Source of the DNA: Galdieria sulphuraria
Lineage: Eukaryota; Rhodophyta; Bangiophyceae; Galdieriales; Galdieriaceae
NCBI RefSeq assembly: GCF_000341285.1
Contig: NW_005178443.1
Location: 96,260-160,259 of the forward strand
DNA length: 64,000 nt
Reading direction: 5' to 3'
The notes under the pieces: generated by a model
Database searches by the model: none
The model's input: the letters and a program-made list of their open reading frames with translations, nothing else
What the model was told of the DNA's origin: nothing
Made by a program: the position numbers and the translations under genes
Part shown: one piece after another, positions 23,922 through 35,700 of the stretch
Layout of the letters: each line of letters opens with the position of its first letter
Position numbering within the stretch: position 1 is the first letter of the stretch

Positions 23922-25143
23922 ATGGTGAAGAGAGCTGCTGAGAAACAGCTAACCAAAGATGACCAAGAAAATGAAGAAGAGGAAGAGAAACAAGAAAGCA
24001 ACATATCATCACGCACAGTACGAGTGTGTTTCAGTGTTCCCTGTCTTATTTTAAGTTTTGCTCGTTCTTTAGGAGAGCAGCTTTACGAGAGCTTCGGAGG
24101 AAGAAATAGCGAGGAGAAGGGTTATCAAAGCAAGAAGATTGCGACCAGCCTTTTCCAGTGAAAACAGTGCAGTATCTATGACAAGTGTAGATGAGTTTCA
24201 CAGCTCATCCCAGGATTCGAGACCACTTGCTTCCAATCCTTTTGCTTCTGTTTCCCTTGTGCCAACCACCTCAACTTTGTCTCAGAAAGGAGGAGACGAA
24301 AGCATTCAAGAAGATTCAAAAGGCCAGAGTTCTGGCAGGGATAAAAGTGAAGTCCAACAGGAAGAAAAACTTGAAAGCACGAATGGGACTCACGGCAATC
24401 CTACGACAACCGTTCAAAGGGACGAAGGTGTTGACAAAGTTGTTGAAATCCGTTTCAACGATACAAATGAAGAGAATAATTCTGCTGTAGAAGAAAAAGT
24501 TTCAAAGGAAGCACAAGGAAAGAGTCATCCTTTTGTACCAAAGAGTTTCGGAGGCTTTTCTGGTGGTGAGATTCATATGGATCAACTTGTCAAACAAAGC
24601 AAAGGTTTACAGTCATCTACTGATAGTAAGGAATTCTTCTGGAAGGATGCCAAGAAAATGAGGCCTTCTGGTAAAAGCGACTCTCAAGTTGAAGAGTCGG
24701 AGGATACGGTTGATGATGATGGCGAGAAAAAGTCATATGAAGTTCCAATTGAAACCAAAGAGCCTATTTTACCGGAGCAAAAGACGGTGACTGGTGAAGA
24801 AGAGGAAGAAAATCTTCTCAGGATACGTGGTAAGCTATATGCGTTGGAGGACAAACAGTGGAAGGAGAAAGGAGTAGGCCAGTTACGTTTCAATGTTCAA
24901 CAAGAGGACGACTCTCGAGGTCGATTTGTGATGCGAGCAGAAGGGAATCTCCGTGTACTGTTAAACTTTCCGATTTACTCAGAGTTTCAAATAGATAGAG
25001 CTAGTGAGAGAAGTGTGCGGTTCTGTGCTCCTGGAGAAGACGGAAAACCAAAGAGTCTTCTTTTTAGAGCTTTTTCAAAGGAAGATGCCACAAAACTAGA
25101 AACAACTTATGTAGAATGGTTAAAAAGGATCGAACAAAAATAA
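23922..25143 (+). CDS. NUP50/Nup2-like nucleoporin with Ran-binding domain
   Basis: Modelled as join(23922..24017,24073..25143), 388 residues. The start MVKRAAEKQLT and the helix SEEEIARRRVIKARR match the importin-alpha-binding N-terminus of animal NUP50. The middle is Ser/Glu-rich with a few Phe-Gly-like pairs (KSFGGFSGGEI). The C-terminal ~110 residues form a RanBP1-type domain (IRGKLYALEDKQWKEKGVGQL, then FVMRAEGNLRVLLN). This class sits at the nuclear basket, binds importin-alpha and Ran-GTP, and speeds cargo release. The intron removal joins a phase-0 donor after ISSRT to ESSF and is supported by the NUP50 alignment on both sides. Confidence 0.88.
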
Positions 25144-25299
25144 TAATTGAAATAGAAGAAAAGCCCGCATCTGAACTTTTGTAGTAAAGGCATATCTAAC
25201 ACATTTTTATTTTTTGTTGGTCTTTTGGGGGGAGAAAAGAGGATTGGCGCCTCGCTTCGTTTGATATAGAGCAGCTTGTTCTGTTTTTGTTTCTTGGAA

Positions 25300-26876
25300 A
25301 TGAATTCCTACAAAAATGACGTTAAAGAGGACCAGGGTGGACCGGTTATGGGACAAGTTTCAAACTCAAGTCCTCCCTATAAGCATAAAGCGCCAGAGGT
25401 TCTTGCCAGGTCGGCAGTGCCTTTCTCAGAACGCTTTCCCATCCCTCAGGACCAAGTGAGTATAGATGAAACTTCCCTGTTTCACATCTCATAGCTACCT
25501 AGGTTGGACCGCAACACTTTACAAAGCTAAAACTTTTGGGCAAAGGAGCAGTAGGTAAAACGTATTTGGTTGCGTTGAAGGGAACAGACAAACTTTATGC
25601 CATGAAAGTGTTAACCAAGGAGGAAATGATTGTGAAGAACAAAGTAATGCTTGCTCGGACACCAAAAACTTTGCTGATATGGGTGTTAGGTAAAAAGAGT
25701 TTTGACAGAACGAGAAATTTTGGCAACTGTGAACCACCCTTTCATCGTCACTATGTATGCCTCCTTCCAAACTGAAAAGCGGTTGTACTTCATAACAGAA
25801 TACTGTGCTGGAGGAGAATTTTTCGCTGTGCTCCAGAGGCAACCTAAGAAGAGGTTAAAAGAGGAAGCGGCTAAATTCTATGCTGCTGAAGGCAAGTGTC
25901 TGTGAAGTGGTTGCTTAGTACTAAGCTTCGCCTTTAGTCTTATTAGCACTGGAATATCTGCATCACATGGGGTTTATATATCGAGACTTAAAACCGGAGA
26001 ACATTCTTATGAGAGGTGATGGACACCTCGCTCTCACCGATTTCGACCTTTCGAAACAAGCTCAAGCTGTTTCTCCTCGTGTTGTCAGTCATCAAATGTC
26101 TCTTCTTGAGAAGATACGCAACAACTTCCAAGGGAAAAACGTGGATCCTTCTCAAAAACTAGACATTGTTGATTCAGAACCCGTGCTCTCATATGCTACA
26201 AATTCATTTGTGGGAACTGAGGAATATGTAGCACCAGAGGTATGTCTACAGAGTTTCTTTGCCGGTTATGCTTACATTTTGACAAGGTCGTTAGAGGAGT
26301 CGGTCACTCGTCCAGCGTGGACTGGTGGACTTTAGGTATCCTTATATACGAAATGATATTTGGTTCAACCCCTTTTAAGGGTTCCTTTTCTGATGAAACG
26401 TTTAGCAATATTATAGCAAATGGTGTCAAGTTCCCTGAAGATGTTGTTGTGTCACCTGAGTGCAAGAGCTTAATTAAGAAGCTACTTAAAAGAGATGTAA
26501 GTGAATCAAGTTTTTTTCCAAGCTGAAATTGAAGTCCTTTTGTTTTAGCCCGAGCGTCGCTTAGGCCACGAGAATGGAGCGTCAGACATTAAGAGGCATC
26601 CGTGGTTTTCCAATATCAATTTTGCGCTTATTCGTAATGAACGCCCGCCCATAATTCCTTCCATACCTGATCCTCGTGATCTTTCTTTATATGCCTCATT
26701 GAACGTCGAGGTATATGTACTTTTTCTATGATCTGGGTTGTTATTATTTATAAAGTGTTTAGGACGATGATGACGACGTGGATACTTTGAGCGATTGGAG
26801 TTCTAATGACCCAAGTAATCCTTTTATCAACTTTAATTGTTATCGTGACGAGAAGCAACTTGGTCATCATTATTAG
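25300..26876 (+). CDS. AGC protein kinase, phototropin/Fpk1 (flippase kinase) type
   Basis: Modelled as join(25300..25455,25503..25643,25690..25891,25938..26239,26287..26496,26549..26710,26763..26876), 428 residues, six introns of 46-52 nt. Kinase features: glycine loop GKGAVGKT (65-72), ATP lysine K87 (AMKVL), catalytic loop YRDLKPEN with D183, and DFD (201-203) in place of DFG, as in phototropins and fungal flippase kinases. An insert of about 45 residues precedes the APE motif, which is typical of AGC-VIII kinases. The C-terminus ends with PFINF, an FxxF hydrophobic motif without a following phospho-Ser. There is no LOV domain, so it is Fpk1-like rather than a photoreceptor. Intron 3 begins GC, not GT (25892-25937). 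Confidence 0.93.
25892..25937 (+). other. GC-AG intron in the AGC kinase gene
   Basis: The exon ends GAAG and the intron begins gcaagt and ends tttag. Using this donor gives the conserved kinase sequence [17 protein letters not shown]. The nearest GT donor, two bases further, gives a wrong frame. Confidence 0.85.
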
Positions 26877-27488
26877 AAGTCACGTTGTTTTTGGTATATT
26901 TCTGTAAAATGCTACACGATAATGTGATGATAATAATAATAATAATAACCTTGACTGCATATGTTCTTGTTTGAATTTCATGGTGTTTTGTTTCGTAACC
27001 ACTGTTTTCTCGTAGTATCAAGAAAGCAAAATCAGTGGATACAACCTAGTGTAGAAATTCCGTTTGGCAAAATACACTTGCAGCATGTCAATAGACTACT
27101 TTCACATTTAGGCATTAGGTAAGGTTGAGTGCCTATGTTGCATGGTCCAAAAGGAGAGTTTTAACTCTTTGGCATTAGTCTATATGCGCTATTGTGGTGG
27201 TATCCAAATATAAATGTGTCTAATGACAACTTTTGACTTTTATGTTGAAGTGGATACAACTAGTTTGCAGCCTATGATAAACTAACGGCCATGCCCCATA
27301 TACAGTGATAATACAACTATGTCTCACAAGGAATGTACCTACAGCAAGTTATTAAGAGGCTACAAGACACGAGTTGGAAAGTTTCTGTCGCAAAATGCGA
27401 ATAATATTGATGGATTGATTGAATGCCCATAGAGAAGAAGAGACAATTTCAAAATAAAAAATGCAGTTTTGGCGCCTTTTTTTGTGTA
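26877..27488. other. Intergenic region with a short TAA repeat
   Basis: No gene is seen between the kinase stop and the FANCI start. A trinucleotide run (TAA)6 is at 26931-26948, likely within or just past the kinase 3' UTR. Open frames here are short and low in complexity. Confidence 0.5.
26931..26948. repeat. (TAA)6 trinucleotide repeat
   Basis: Six perfect TAA units lie 54 bases after the kinase stop codon. Confidence 0.8.
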
Positions 27489-30400
27489 ATGTCCCACATT
27501 CAAACGATACAAGAAGAACTTCGAAAACTTGTACACAGAGACCCCAACGACGTTGAACTCTTTTTGGATACTCTTCCCGAGAAGACGCGGAATGAGTTGT
27601 TGAATCATGTGCGTAGTGGTATAGAGAGTCACTTTCAAGAAGATTCTGTGGCAGAAGATCTCGTTTCTATCTTGGAAACAGTAAGAGCTTTGCTACTAAA
27701 TCAATCCTTACGAGTAAGTTGCAGGAAACTTTTACGGAAATCAAGTTGAATGATTAGGAGCAAACGCTTCTAGCTTTGTTAGGACGGATTCTGGTGGAAG
27801 GATGCTCTCCAAAAGAAAGAAACGTACTAATAACAGAGCTAGAACAAGGCTTCCTTTCAGTCTTGAGAGACTCGAAGCTATCAGTTAGTGAAAAATTCCA
27901 GGTATGTGAATTTCCTTATTGGAGCATCATTTCAGAGGCCAACATGTAATAAGGAGATTCAAGGAATATGGTTGCGCATGGAAGCTTTGCTACAGTCTTT
28001 CGATTCTAGCACAAGATGCAGAGTTGTGGACGTTTTTGTGTCCATTAGTAAAAGTGCTGTTCAAATTGATAAATCACGCGGTAAAAAATTCTGCCATGCA
28101 ACGTTTATTCGTGAAACTAAGAAATAACTAGGTAAAATGCTCTCCACGCGGATAGCACGCTGTATGATCGACTATATATTTGATTTAGAAAGTTGCTCTT
28201 TGGTGTTGTCCGTTATCAACGATCTGCATTTGGATCAAGAACTATCCCAAATTTTGAGGCAAGTCTTCAATTGTTAACTATATTGTCAACTCAAATATTC
28301 GAAAAGGCGCAAAACGATTCAATTGATAGATAATCTCGACGCATCGCAATGTCTTCCTTTTATGAAAGGACTGTTTGAAGTCATAAGAAACCGTTTGAAA
28401 GAGACGAATGACAAACTCTTTCCTTGGATAGAAGTTTTTCGAATTTTTATCTACTCTGCACCGTTGTCAGTATTCAGAGATATATTATGTTTGTTAGATA
28501 TTGAAATTAGTAATATTCCCAGCATTGGTATGACTATACAGCGATATTATGAAACCTTTGCTGGTACAGATGACTTTTTAACTGCTTTTCGCATGCAGGA
28601 TCTAGCTTTGTTAGTATTGATTTTCAGTATTCATGAGGATATGAAGAATAATATCACTAGCACGCTGGAGCGCTTGGCAGATTGTCCTGAAAAAATCCAA
28701 GCCTCTGCTGAAAGTTCAACAGAAGATACCTTTTGTGCTTTATTTACAGAGTTGATAAACTTTCAGGACACAGAATACTTACTAATCTACGTTTTAGAAA
28801 TTTGTTACCACTGGATGTCAGACGAGAAATGCCGTAAAACCTCTACAAAACAGAAAGCAACTTCAATCATCGTCAGCATGTTTCAGAAGCAAGCGTGCTC
28901 ACGTGGAGAAATTGTTCATTACATTTTCTTTGAAATGGCTGAGCCAAGTCATAGCATACCCTATCGTCTGCATCTATGTGATATAATTGAACACTTGTTG
29001 CGTACCAACATCATCGATCTTGCATCTTTTGTTCCGAAGATTCAGGATGCACTGCAGTTCTTAGAATCATTGCCAATTGTAGTTTGTAAGAGATTTTTGA
29101 AATCTCTTTGTCGCTTGGCAACTATTTCTCATTCTTTTACCAACTTTTTAATGAAATTTTTGCAACAAAAGGCGTTTGGGCGTTATCTTGGTGGACAGTG
29201 CTTAGGAGCAATCGGTTTTATCGCTGTCCTTTCTGAGAAAAGCTTACAACGGGTTCATTCGAATGCAATCAACATTTTACAAAGCTTAGCTACCAGAAGC
29301 AGTTACGGCATCCGTCTGGTGATATATGAAGGATGGAGACAGCTTGCAATGTTTGAAATGAAATCTCAAGATAGCTTAATTTTACCTATGATGCAGGAAT
29401 TTCTTTTGCATAGACTCGAAGAACTATCCATCGACTGGAAAAATGGGGAATTCTCTTTGAAAGAGTCCTTTGAATTCACTAGTAGTAGTTGTGTTTCGTA
29501 TCCCAAGGAACCGATTGCACACTTATTGCGTTGTCTTTGGACTATAGACTCGAAGCATCCTAGTCTTGGGAAATGCATGGAATGGTTTTGCAACTTATTT
29601 AGATTACTCAATTGCATATTTTCCAAATGTTCTCTGGGCAGTGATGAAGATATCGCGTCTTCTGTATGCCTTGTAAAAGCTTTACATAATGTTGGCGATG
29701 TGCTGTTGCAGTTTTTCGATGATCAGTTTAACCGTGCTAGAGTAATACCATGTCTAACAGTCTTGTATGAATTACAAGATTTTATGCTCTCTCGTTCTTC
29801 TGGAACCTTAGAAATAGATCCCATTGCTTTTGGTGTTTCCGCTTCAAATGTTTTAGTTGAAAAGGAAGTCGTACGAGATATTTCCCTTCTTGAAGAATGT
29901 CATAGCTTTGAAATCCTGTTCAAGTTCGTGTCTTCGAGTTTGGACTATGTCAATGCACTGTACATATTTTTGAGAAAGCTAAGTGGTTATGCCTTAACAG
30001 AAATTAATCAAGAAAACGCCAGTTTCTTGGGAAACCTAGCTTTGCAGTTGGTTAGTTATAGCAACCGACTCGAGTACAGCAAACTTTCTAGAAATGACTT
30101 GAGTGAAATAGAGTGGAAGACTCAGCAGACAGGTATGGAGTGGTGGGAAAACTTTCTTCAGAAATATTCTTCAATTTCTCCACGTCAAATGTGTCTATTT
30201 TACATTTTGACAATTCTAGACACATTATGTTGCAAAGGACATTTTGTATTCCATCGAGACGTTTATCCAGAAACTTTGGATCAGCTTGAAGAATCTTTTA
30301 TGGACGATGAGTTGAAAACAGTTGCACATGAGCACAAAGTGCTTATATCTCTTTGGAATTTTTACGAAACAGAATTTGCAAGAAAGACAGGCATTCCAAT

Positions 30401-31622
30401 CACTCATGCACAATTGCATCTTCAACTTATACTCCACGGACTAAGCCAAGTTCAAACTAGCACCGAGCAAACAAACTATTTTTCAGTTGCTCGAAAAGTG
30501 GTACGCCTCCTCGGTCAATATTCCATGCAACAAACATCGGTCCTTCGACTGTTGATTCGCATACTTATAAAATGCTGCAACAACTCGAAATTTATCTTCT
30601 CCTTACTTCATCATTTGGCGTATACATGTCGAGTCGCAGCTTTGCCTAAGTCATCCGACAACTTTGCAAAAAGACGTATTGACGAAGACACTACGAAATA
30701 TCAGAAAATTATGACGAATTCTGTAGCGAGTTCGGATTACGACCAAATGTCTCCTGGTCTAAGTGAATTACTTCAATCGAGTAAGATTCCTCTACCGGAA
30801 AGTGAATCATGTCGAACAGTAGTTTTGATTGTAGTCTTACAGCATTTGGAAACTCGTTATAACTCGGTACCTACAAAGAAACTTCCTAATCAAGAATCCT
30901 TGGACGAATTGGTAAATATCTTGATGGTCGTCCATACTATCTTAGTTGGTGAAGAAAATTATGAAATGAGAGGTGAACAATTGCCTCATACTCTTCACTA
31001 TCCTCCAAGTTTTGTCAATCGTTTGCTTCAACTTATTTCCAGAATTTCAAAGACTGCTTTTCAGTGGATCAATAGAAATCGCAAGACGATATCCGGTTGG
31101 AAAAAGGATGAAGTTTACATCAAGAGCTTGGCAACATTTGTAGAGAACGTGGCGACTCGTTTGCAAACTATCATCGGATGGATTTGGAAAGGAAGGAGCA
31201 AGTTTCACATTAAAACAACACGTTCGACGACATTACCTCGAATTCAATATCACTTTGCCAAATTACATGTAGAGTGTAGTAAAATTCTACACCTTCTGGA
31301 TATGGAGATGCGTCCACTATTTCAAAAAGTGGTTCAAGATTTTCAAGGATTTCATCAGACAACAGAAGCTGACACCGAGTCTTTGACTTTTGACCAATCA
31401 TTCCAACAAAATGAAAGCAAGCTATCAAGAAAAGTTAATCGACGGAAGTTTAGAAGTCGGAATCGCTTTATCGATGCTTGTTTGGTGGAAGAAGAATCCG
31501 ATGGTGACGACTATGCAGATCTCGAAGATTTTTTGGTTGTAGATAAAGAACTGGAAGGAAATGGCAAACAGCCAGCTCAAGTCATCGACTGGATGAAACG
31601 AATTTTTCCTCAGTATCATTAA
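27489..31622 (+). CDS. FANCI: FANCI, Fanconi anaemia group I protein homologue
   Basis: Modelled as join(27489..27713,27758..27901,27954..28080,28132..28258,28307..31622), 1312 residues against 1328 in human. The protein is all-helical. The best landmarks are DALQFLESLPIVVCKRFLK with the following helix, FGRYLGGQCLGAIGFIAVL, GIRLVIYEGWRQLAMFEM (human VRLMLYEGFYDVL) and EPIAHLLRCL. FANCI pairs with FANCD2 and clamps DNA at interstrand crosslinks after mono-ubiquitination. Exons 1, 2 and 5 are well supported. Exon 3 (27954-28080) is the weakest part of the model: another frame there is also open and hydrophobic. Intron 4 has a GC donor (28259-28306). The gene ends 29 bp from the convergent DPH7 gene. 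Confidence 0.82.
28259..28306 (+). other. GC-AG intron in FANCI
   Basis: The exon ends TTGAG and the intron begins gcaagt and ends aaaag. The join gives SQILRRKTIQLIDNL, continuous with the long last exon. A GT donor two codons later would bring in a stop after a few residues. Confidence 0.8.
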
Positions 31623-31651
31623 ATAAATTACCCTTTCAGGTGGATGTCTCT

Positions 31652-32701
31652 TTACGACTGTGCGCTGACTCTATCTTGAATTTTCCAATGTTGTAAAAGG
31701 CCATCATAAAATGTGCAAGTTATAGCTTCACTGTCTTTTTCCAAGGGCAACCAACAAACGCCATAAGCTATTGTAGAGGCACTTTCACCAAAACGATGCA
31801 AGTCGATGGTGAAGTCGCTATTATAATCGAGTCGAAAAAATTTGAAGCCATCATACATTGTAGCAGCTAAAAAATTGCTCGGTCGATTTCCATCTTGTCC
31901 AAGTCTCCACACACCACCTCCCACATTGTAAGCAAATAAGGACTTGCACAACATGCGAATATCGTGTCCAACTAAATGGTCATCGTATCCACCGGTCAAT
32001 AGAACGTTACTGTTAAAAACAGGAAGAATACTGGTGATGCCAATACCACTGTGTGATGATGTTACTGTTTTTAAGGGTTCCATATTCAGTTGATGGGAGG
32101 AACCTGTTCTACATCGAATATCCCACAAAGTGAGCAGACCGTCATCTCCACCACTGCAACAAAGAACTTCGTCATAGAAGGCTGCGCACCAGCCCTCTGC
32201 AGAATGGGCTTTGTAGGTATTCTGTTTAACTCCAGTGAAAGCATCAATCAGAGACAAGTTACCCAGAGAATCGCTACAAATGATCATATTGTTCTTTGGA
32301 CTATAGTCCAAGGAAAGTATGAGCGAATGACTGTCGACTAAAAACGAGGAAATGGGATTATTATCGCTCTCCTGAGCAGTGTACTTCACCAGTACAACCG
32401 TTCCGTTTGCACAAGCAACTGCAATGTGGTCAGAGTCTAACCACTGACAATCCAACACAGCTGGTAAATCCCATGAGTGCTCAAGAGTAAAGTAACCACG
32501 TTGTTTCAAGCTATAAAGTTGGAGAGATCCGACACGTGTTTGTTCTTCCTGCAAAAATTGATAAAGTCCACAAGCAACAAGTATTTCGGAATCTCTGTAA
32601 CGGCACTCTACGACGTCCGCTGATAGAAAAGTTTTGGTTTCTGCCACGATACTAATGTCATATTTATTCATTTCACTGGAGACTTGTGTTCCTTGAGACA
32701 A
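31652..32701 (-). CDS. DPH7: DPH7 / WDR85-type diphthine methylesterase (WD40)
   Basis: A single exon of 349 residues; a second in-frame Met at residue 11 (MNKYDI) could be the true start. WD40 blades are visible, with the family's own signatures: VVECRYRD...LVACGLYQF at the N-terminus, GWCAAFYDEVLCCSGGDDGLLTLWD, TGGYDDHLVGHDIR, GGGVWRLG and the C-terminal IAYGVCWL. DPH7 removes the methyl ester from methylated diphthine on elongation factor 2, the step before the final amidation to diphthamide. The gene is intronless, which is rare in this window, and lies between FANCI (29 bp, convergent) and the ARF-GEF (63 bp, same strand). Confidence 0.88.
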   Translation of the reverse strand: MSQGTQVSSEMNKYDISIVAETKTFLSADVVECRYRDSEILVACGLYQFLQEEQTRVGSLQLYSLKQRGYFTLEHSWDLPAVLDCQWLDSDHIAVACANGTVVLVKYTAQESDNNPISSFLVDSHSLILSLDYSPKNNMIICSDSLGNLSLIDAFTGVKQNTYKAHSAEGWCAAFYDEVLCCSGGDDGLLTLWDIRCRTGSSHQLNMEPLKTVTSSHSGIGITSILPVFNSNVLLTGGYDDHLVGHDIRMLCKSLFAYNVGGGVWRLGQDGNRPSNFLAATMYDGFKFFRLDYNSDFTIDLHRFGESASTIAYGVCWLPLEKDSEAITCTFYDGLLQHWKIQDRVSAQS

Positions 32702-32764
32702 GTGACTTTACAAAACACACAGTGGTTGGAAAAAAATGAAAACCCCATTTTTGGATTGTACTTT

Positions 32765-35700
32765 TTAAGAATGAAACATCAAACGGACTTTTTCTTGCAA
32801 CAGCTTGGCAACAGCATCTCGAACTTGTGGTGACTCACTACGTACCAAGTTCATTAAGCAATCGTAACTTTCTTGCAAAGTTTTCTGGAACTGAAAATCG
32901 GACATTGCTATCAACTGATGAAGAACACTCACTACAACGGAACTCGCAGCTTGTAATTCTCTTTGTTCTTCGGTTTTCTTGGGAGAAGACTCTAAGCTCC
33001 TTTCCAGGAGGGTACTATATTCTTTCAAAATTTGTTGGCAAAGATGTATTCTATGTAATTCCAATTTTTCAATAAACTCTGAGGATCGCTTGTTTCCACT
33101 GTTATCGTTACTCAAGATCCATCCTAATACTTGTAGTAAATTCATAGTCCCGTTCATCTCCTGCTTTAGTAAATTGGGTATCTGATTCATAAATCCTGAC
33201 TTCCAAAGAGCAAAACGTAGTTGATAATTACTATTGAAACTACGTGCAAAGGATATACTTGTTTCCATACTAGATATCATCTTCTCAATGGCAACGTCTG
33301 GGATACGATGGAAATGTTCTTCTACAGTCTCAAGAATCAACTGACTCAGTAACAACTGCACTACACTTTTACATCGTACCACCTTAAAGTTGGCTGTGTG
33401 ATGGAACGCATTGGTAGTATTAGAAGAAGAATGTTGGTTTCCTGACTTGGAAGAACTCCCCTTTTCCGTAGAAAACTTGGTTGCTTGGGATATTAGCTCT
33501 TCTTGGGCTCGGTCTCTTTGACTAGTCTCTTCTGGATGATATTCGTAGAAGCACATAGGACCAGGCCATTCATCATCTTCAACGAAAACTACAACCTCAT
33601 TTTCGTTATCTTCCTTGTCTTTTGCTGACTTTTGCGTTGGCACAGTTTGGAAACTTCCTGGTGACTCAGTCATTTCATCCAAGCGGGAGCCTCCAGATAC
33701 GTCTACATTGGATGATGTCCTTTCTGTTTCAGTAATAAGGTTACTTGGAACGGATGTATTGGCTTTTACTCTTTCAGAATCTATACCGTTAGAATGTAAC
33801 TGCTCCATTTCATTAAGCAACTCCAAATTATCAAACAGTTCGTGTGGCAACGTGGATTGAACCAAGGTTTCCAGAAAAGAAGTAAGCGTGATCCATTCTT
33901 CCTCGCTGAAACTCTCTCCTCCCTTGCGAGAGAGACGAGACAACGCACTAACTCCTTCTCTGGCCAAATTTTCAGATTCTTGATTTATCCAACTCTCTAA
34001 TAACTTCAACAGTTCCCATAAAAGGTGTTTGGTTGATTGCATATATCTGACAAAAAGATCTATTAGATTGTTCAGAGCCATGGTTCCAGTGGAAACAGCC
34101 CACTGCTTATTATGATCCACTTCTATATGACTTCGTTCTTGCTCATCATTTCCCCCAGGAAGATGTCGAATATCATCAAAAATAGGCACTAAAATACCAC
34201 GAACAACAAGTTTCCAGAATCCCGGGGAAAACTTATTACCAAACTGTCTTAGCACTTCAAATAGTGCATCAGTTGCACTTGAACGAACGGATTCCCGTGC
34301 ATCACCTGTGCAAGATGACAACGCCATTAATAAAGGGAACCATAACTTTACATGTAGATCGCAATCATCTTCGAAAACCATATTTTCATCAAATCTATCT
34401 TCCAATAGAGACGAGACTCTGATAGATAAATGATTGATGGCTGAAAGAGAAATAGACACCGACAGTGGAGACTTCGCATATGCAGCTAAACAATGGACAG
34501 CTTCTATAAACATTTCATCGGTGGAATCCTTCAAATGGTCCCGGAGAATCTGATCCAATAACTGATAACTTTGTGACATAACAGAATAGGTTGTTTCAGT
34601 AGCTTCAGAATGAAAATCTGAAGTAGAATGCACATTCCATTTGGTAGTCTTATCCTCTGCAGCTTGAGACAATATCTGAAATATAGACTTCCAACCAGAG
34701 CGTAATCTGTTGTACCTCTGACAGACTATCTGTGCCAAACAACTCAAAATTAATTCCTTTAAATTAGCTGATACTGTTTTTGCAAAAATGAGTTGAAAGG
34801 GTTTGAGGAAGCTCCTTTGAAAAGCATATTGTGAGAGTTCCTCCCTTTCTAAAAATTCAAGAGAAAGCTGGCGCAATGCATCTATCGCAAACATTGCTAT
34901 AGCTTGTTTTGGATGACAGCCTGATTTGGAGAAGAGTGGCTCTAAATGGTCCCAAACTTGTTTCCATTCTACTCGAATTCTGGCTTGCATATTATAGTGT
35001 GCGACTTCAACAGCCTTGAGTAACATATAAAAACTTGGTGTTTTGGCTTCAGCAATTTCTTCCCAGGCAATGTAACTTAAAGCTTTGCAAAAATCAGCGA
35101 TACCTGTTGAAGATAATTCTACAGAGTTGCTAAAGACTCTTTGTATTTCATCATCTTTGATAGTTGATGCAACCAACGACAAGTTCGGATCCACACTCTT
35201 CGAAACATTACCATTACTATCATTGTGATGAACGTTAGAACGCCCACTTTGTCTTAGTGACTTCCTTGAATGATCACTGCTTTCCTTTTCCTTAGTTTCC
35301 TTGTCAGGCACTTGAAACAATATAGATTCACTCGAAATTCCAACAGCACTTCCGCCCTTTTCAAGCATCTGAATGGCTGCTGATATCTGTTCTTCTATTC
35401 GATTGGATTTTGCATCCGACACATGATATCTTTCTGGATCTCCTGCAGCTATAGCTCGAATTTCCTCTAGTTGACTTATTGCTTTCAGAATGTGCATCCA
35501 AGTATCACCAAGAAAGTCTCCATCTGAGATCGCAACTTGTAATATAGCTCGAATACATTCAATATTCTTGATTTTCATATCAGAAATACCACTCAAATGA
35601 GTAAATTTGGCCAAGGACGAAGCCAAAGCATTTCTCTCAGTATCCATACCATATATGGAGGCAATCACTAGAGCATCTCGAAAACATTGCGTACATAAAC

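Noticed and set aside
27919-28131. Alternative hydrophobic frame over FANCI exon 3
   Set aside because: It cannot be joined in phase to the next exon without a stop; the chosen frame can. It remains the weakest part of that model.
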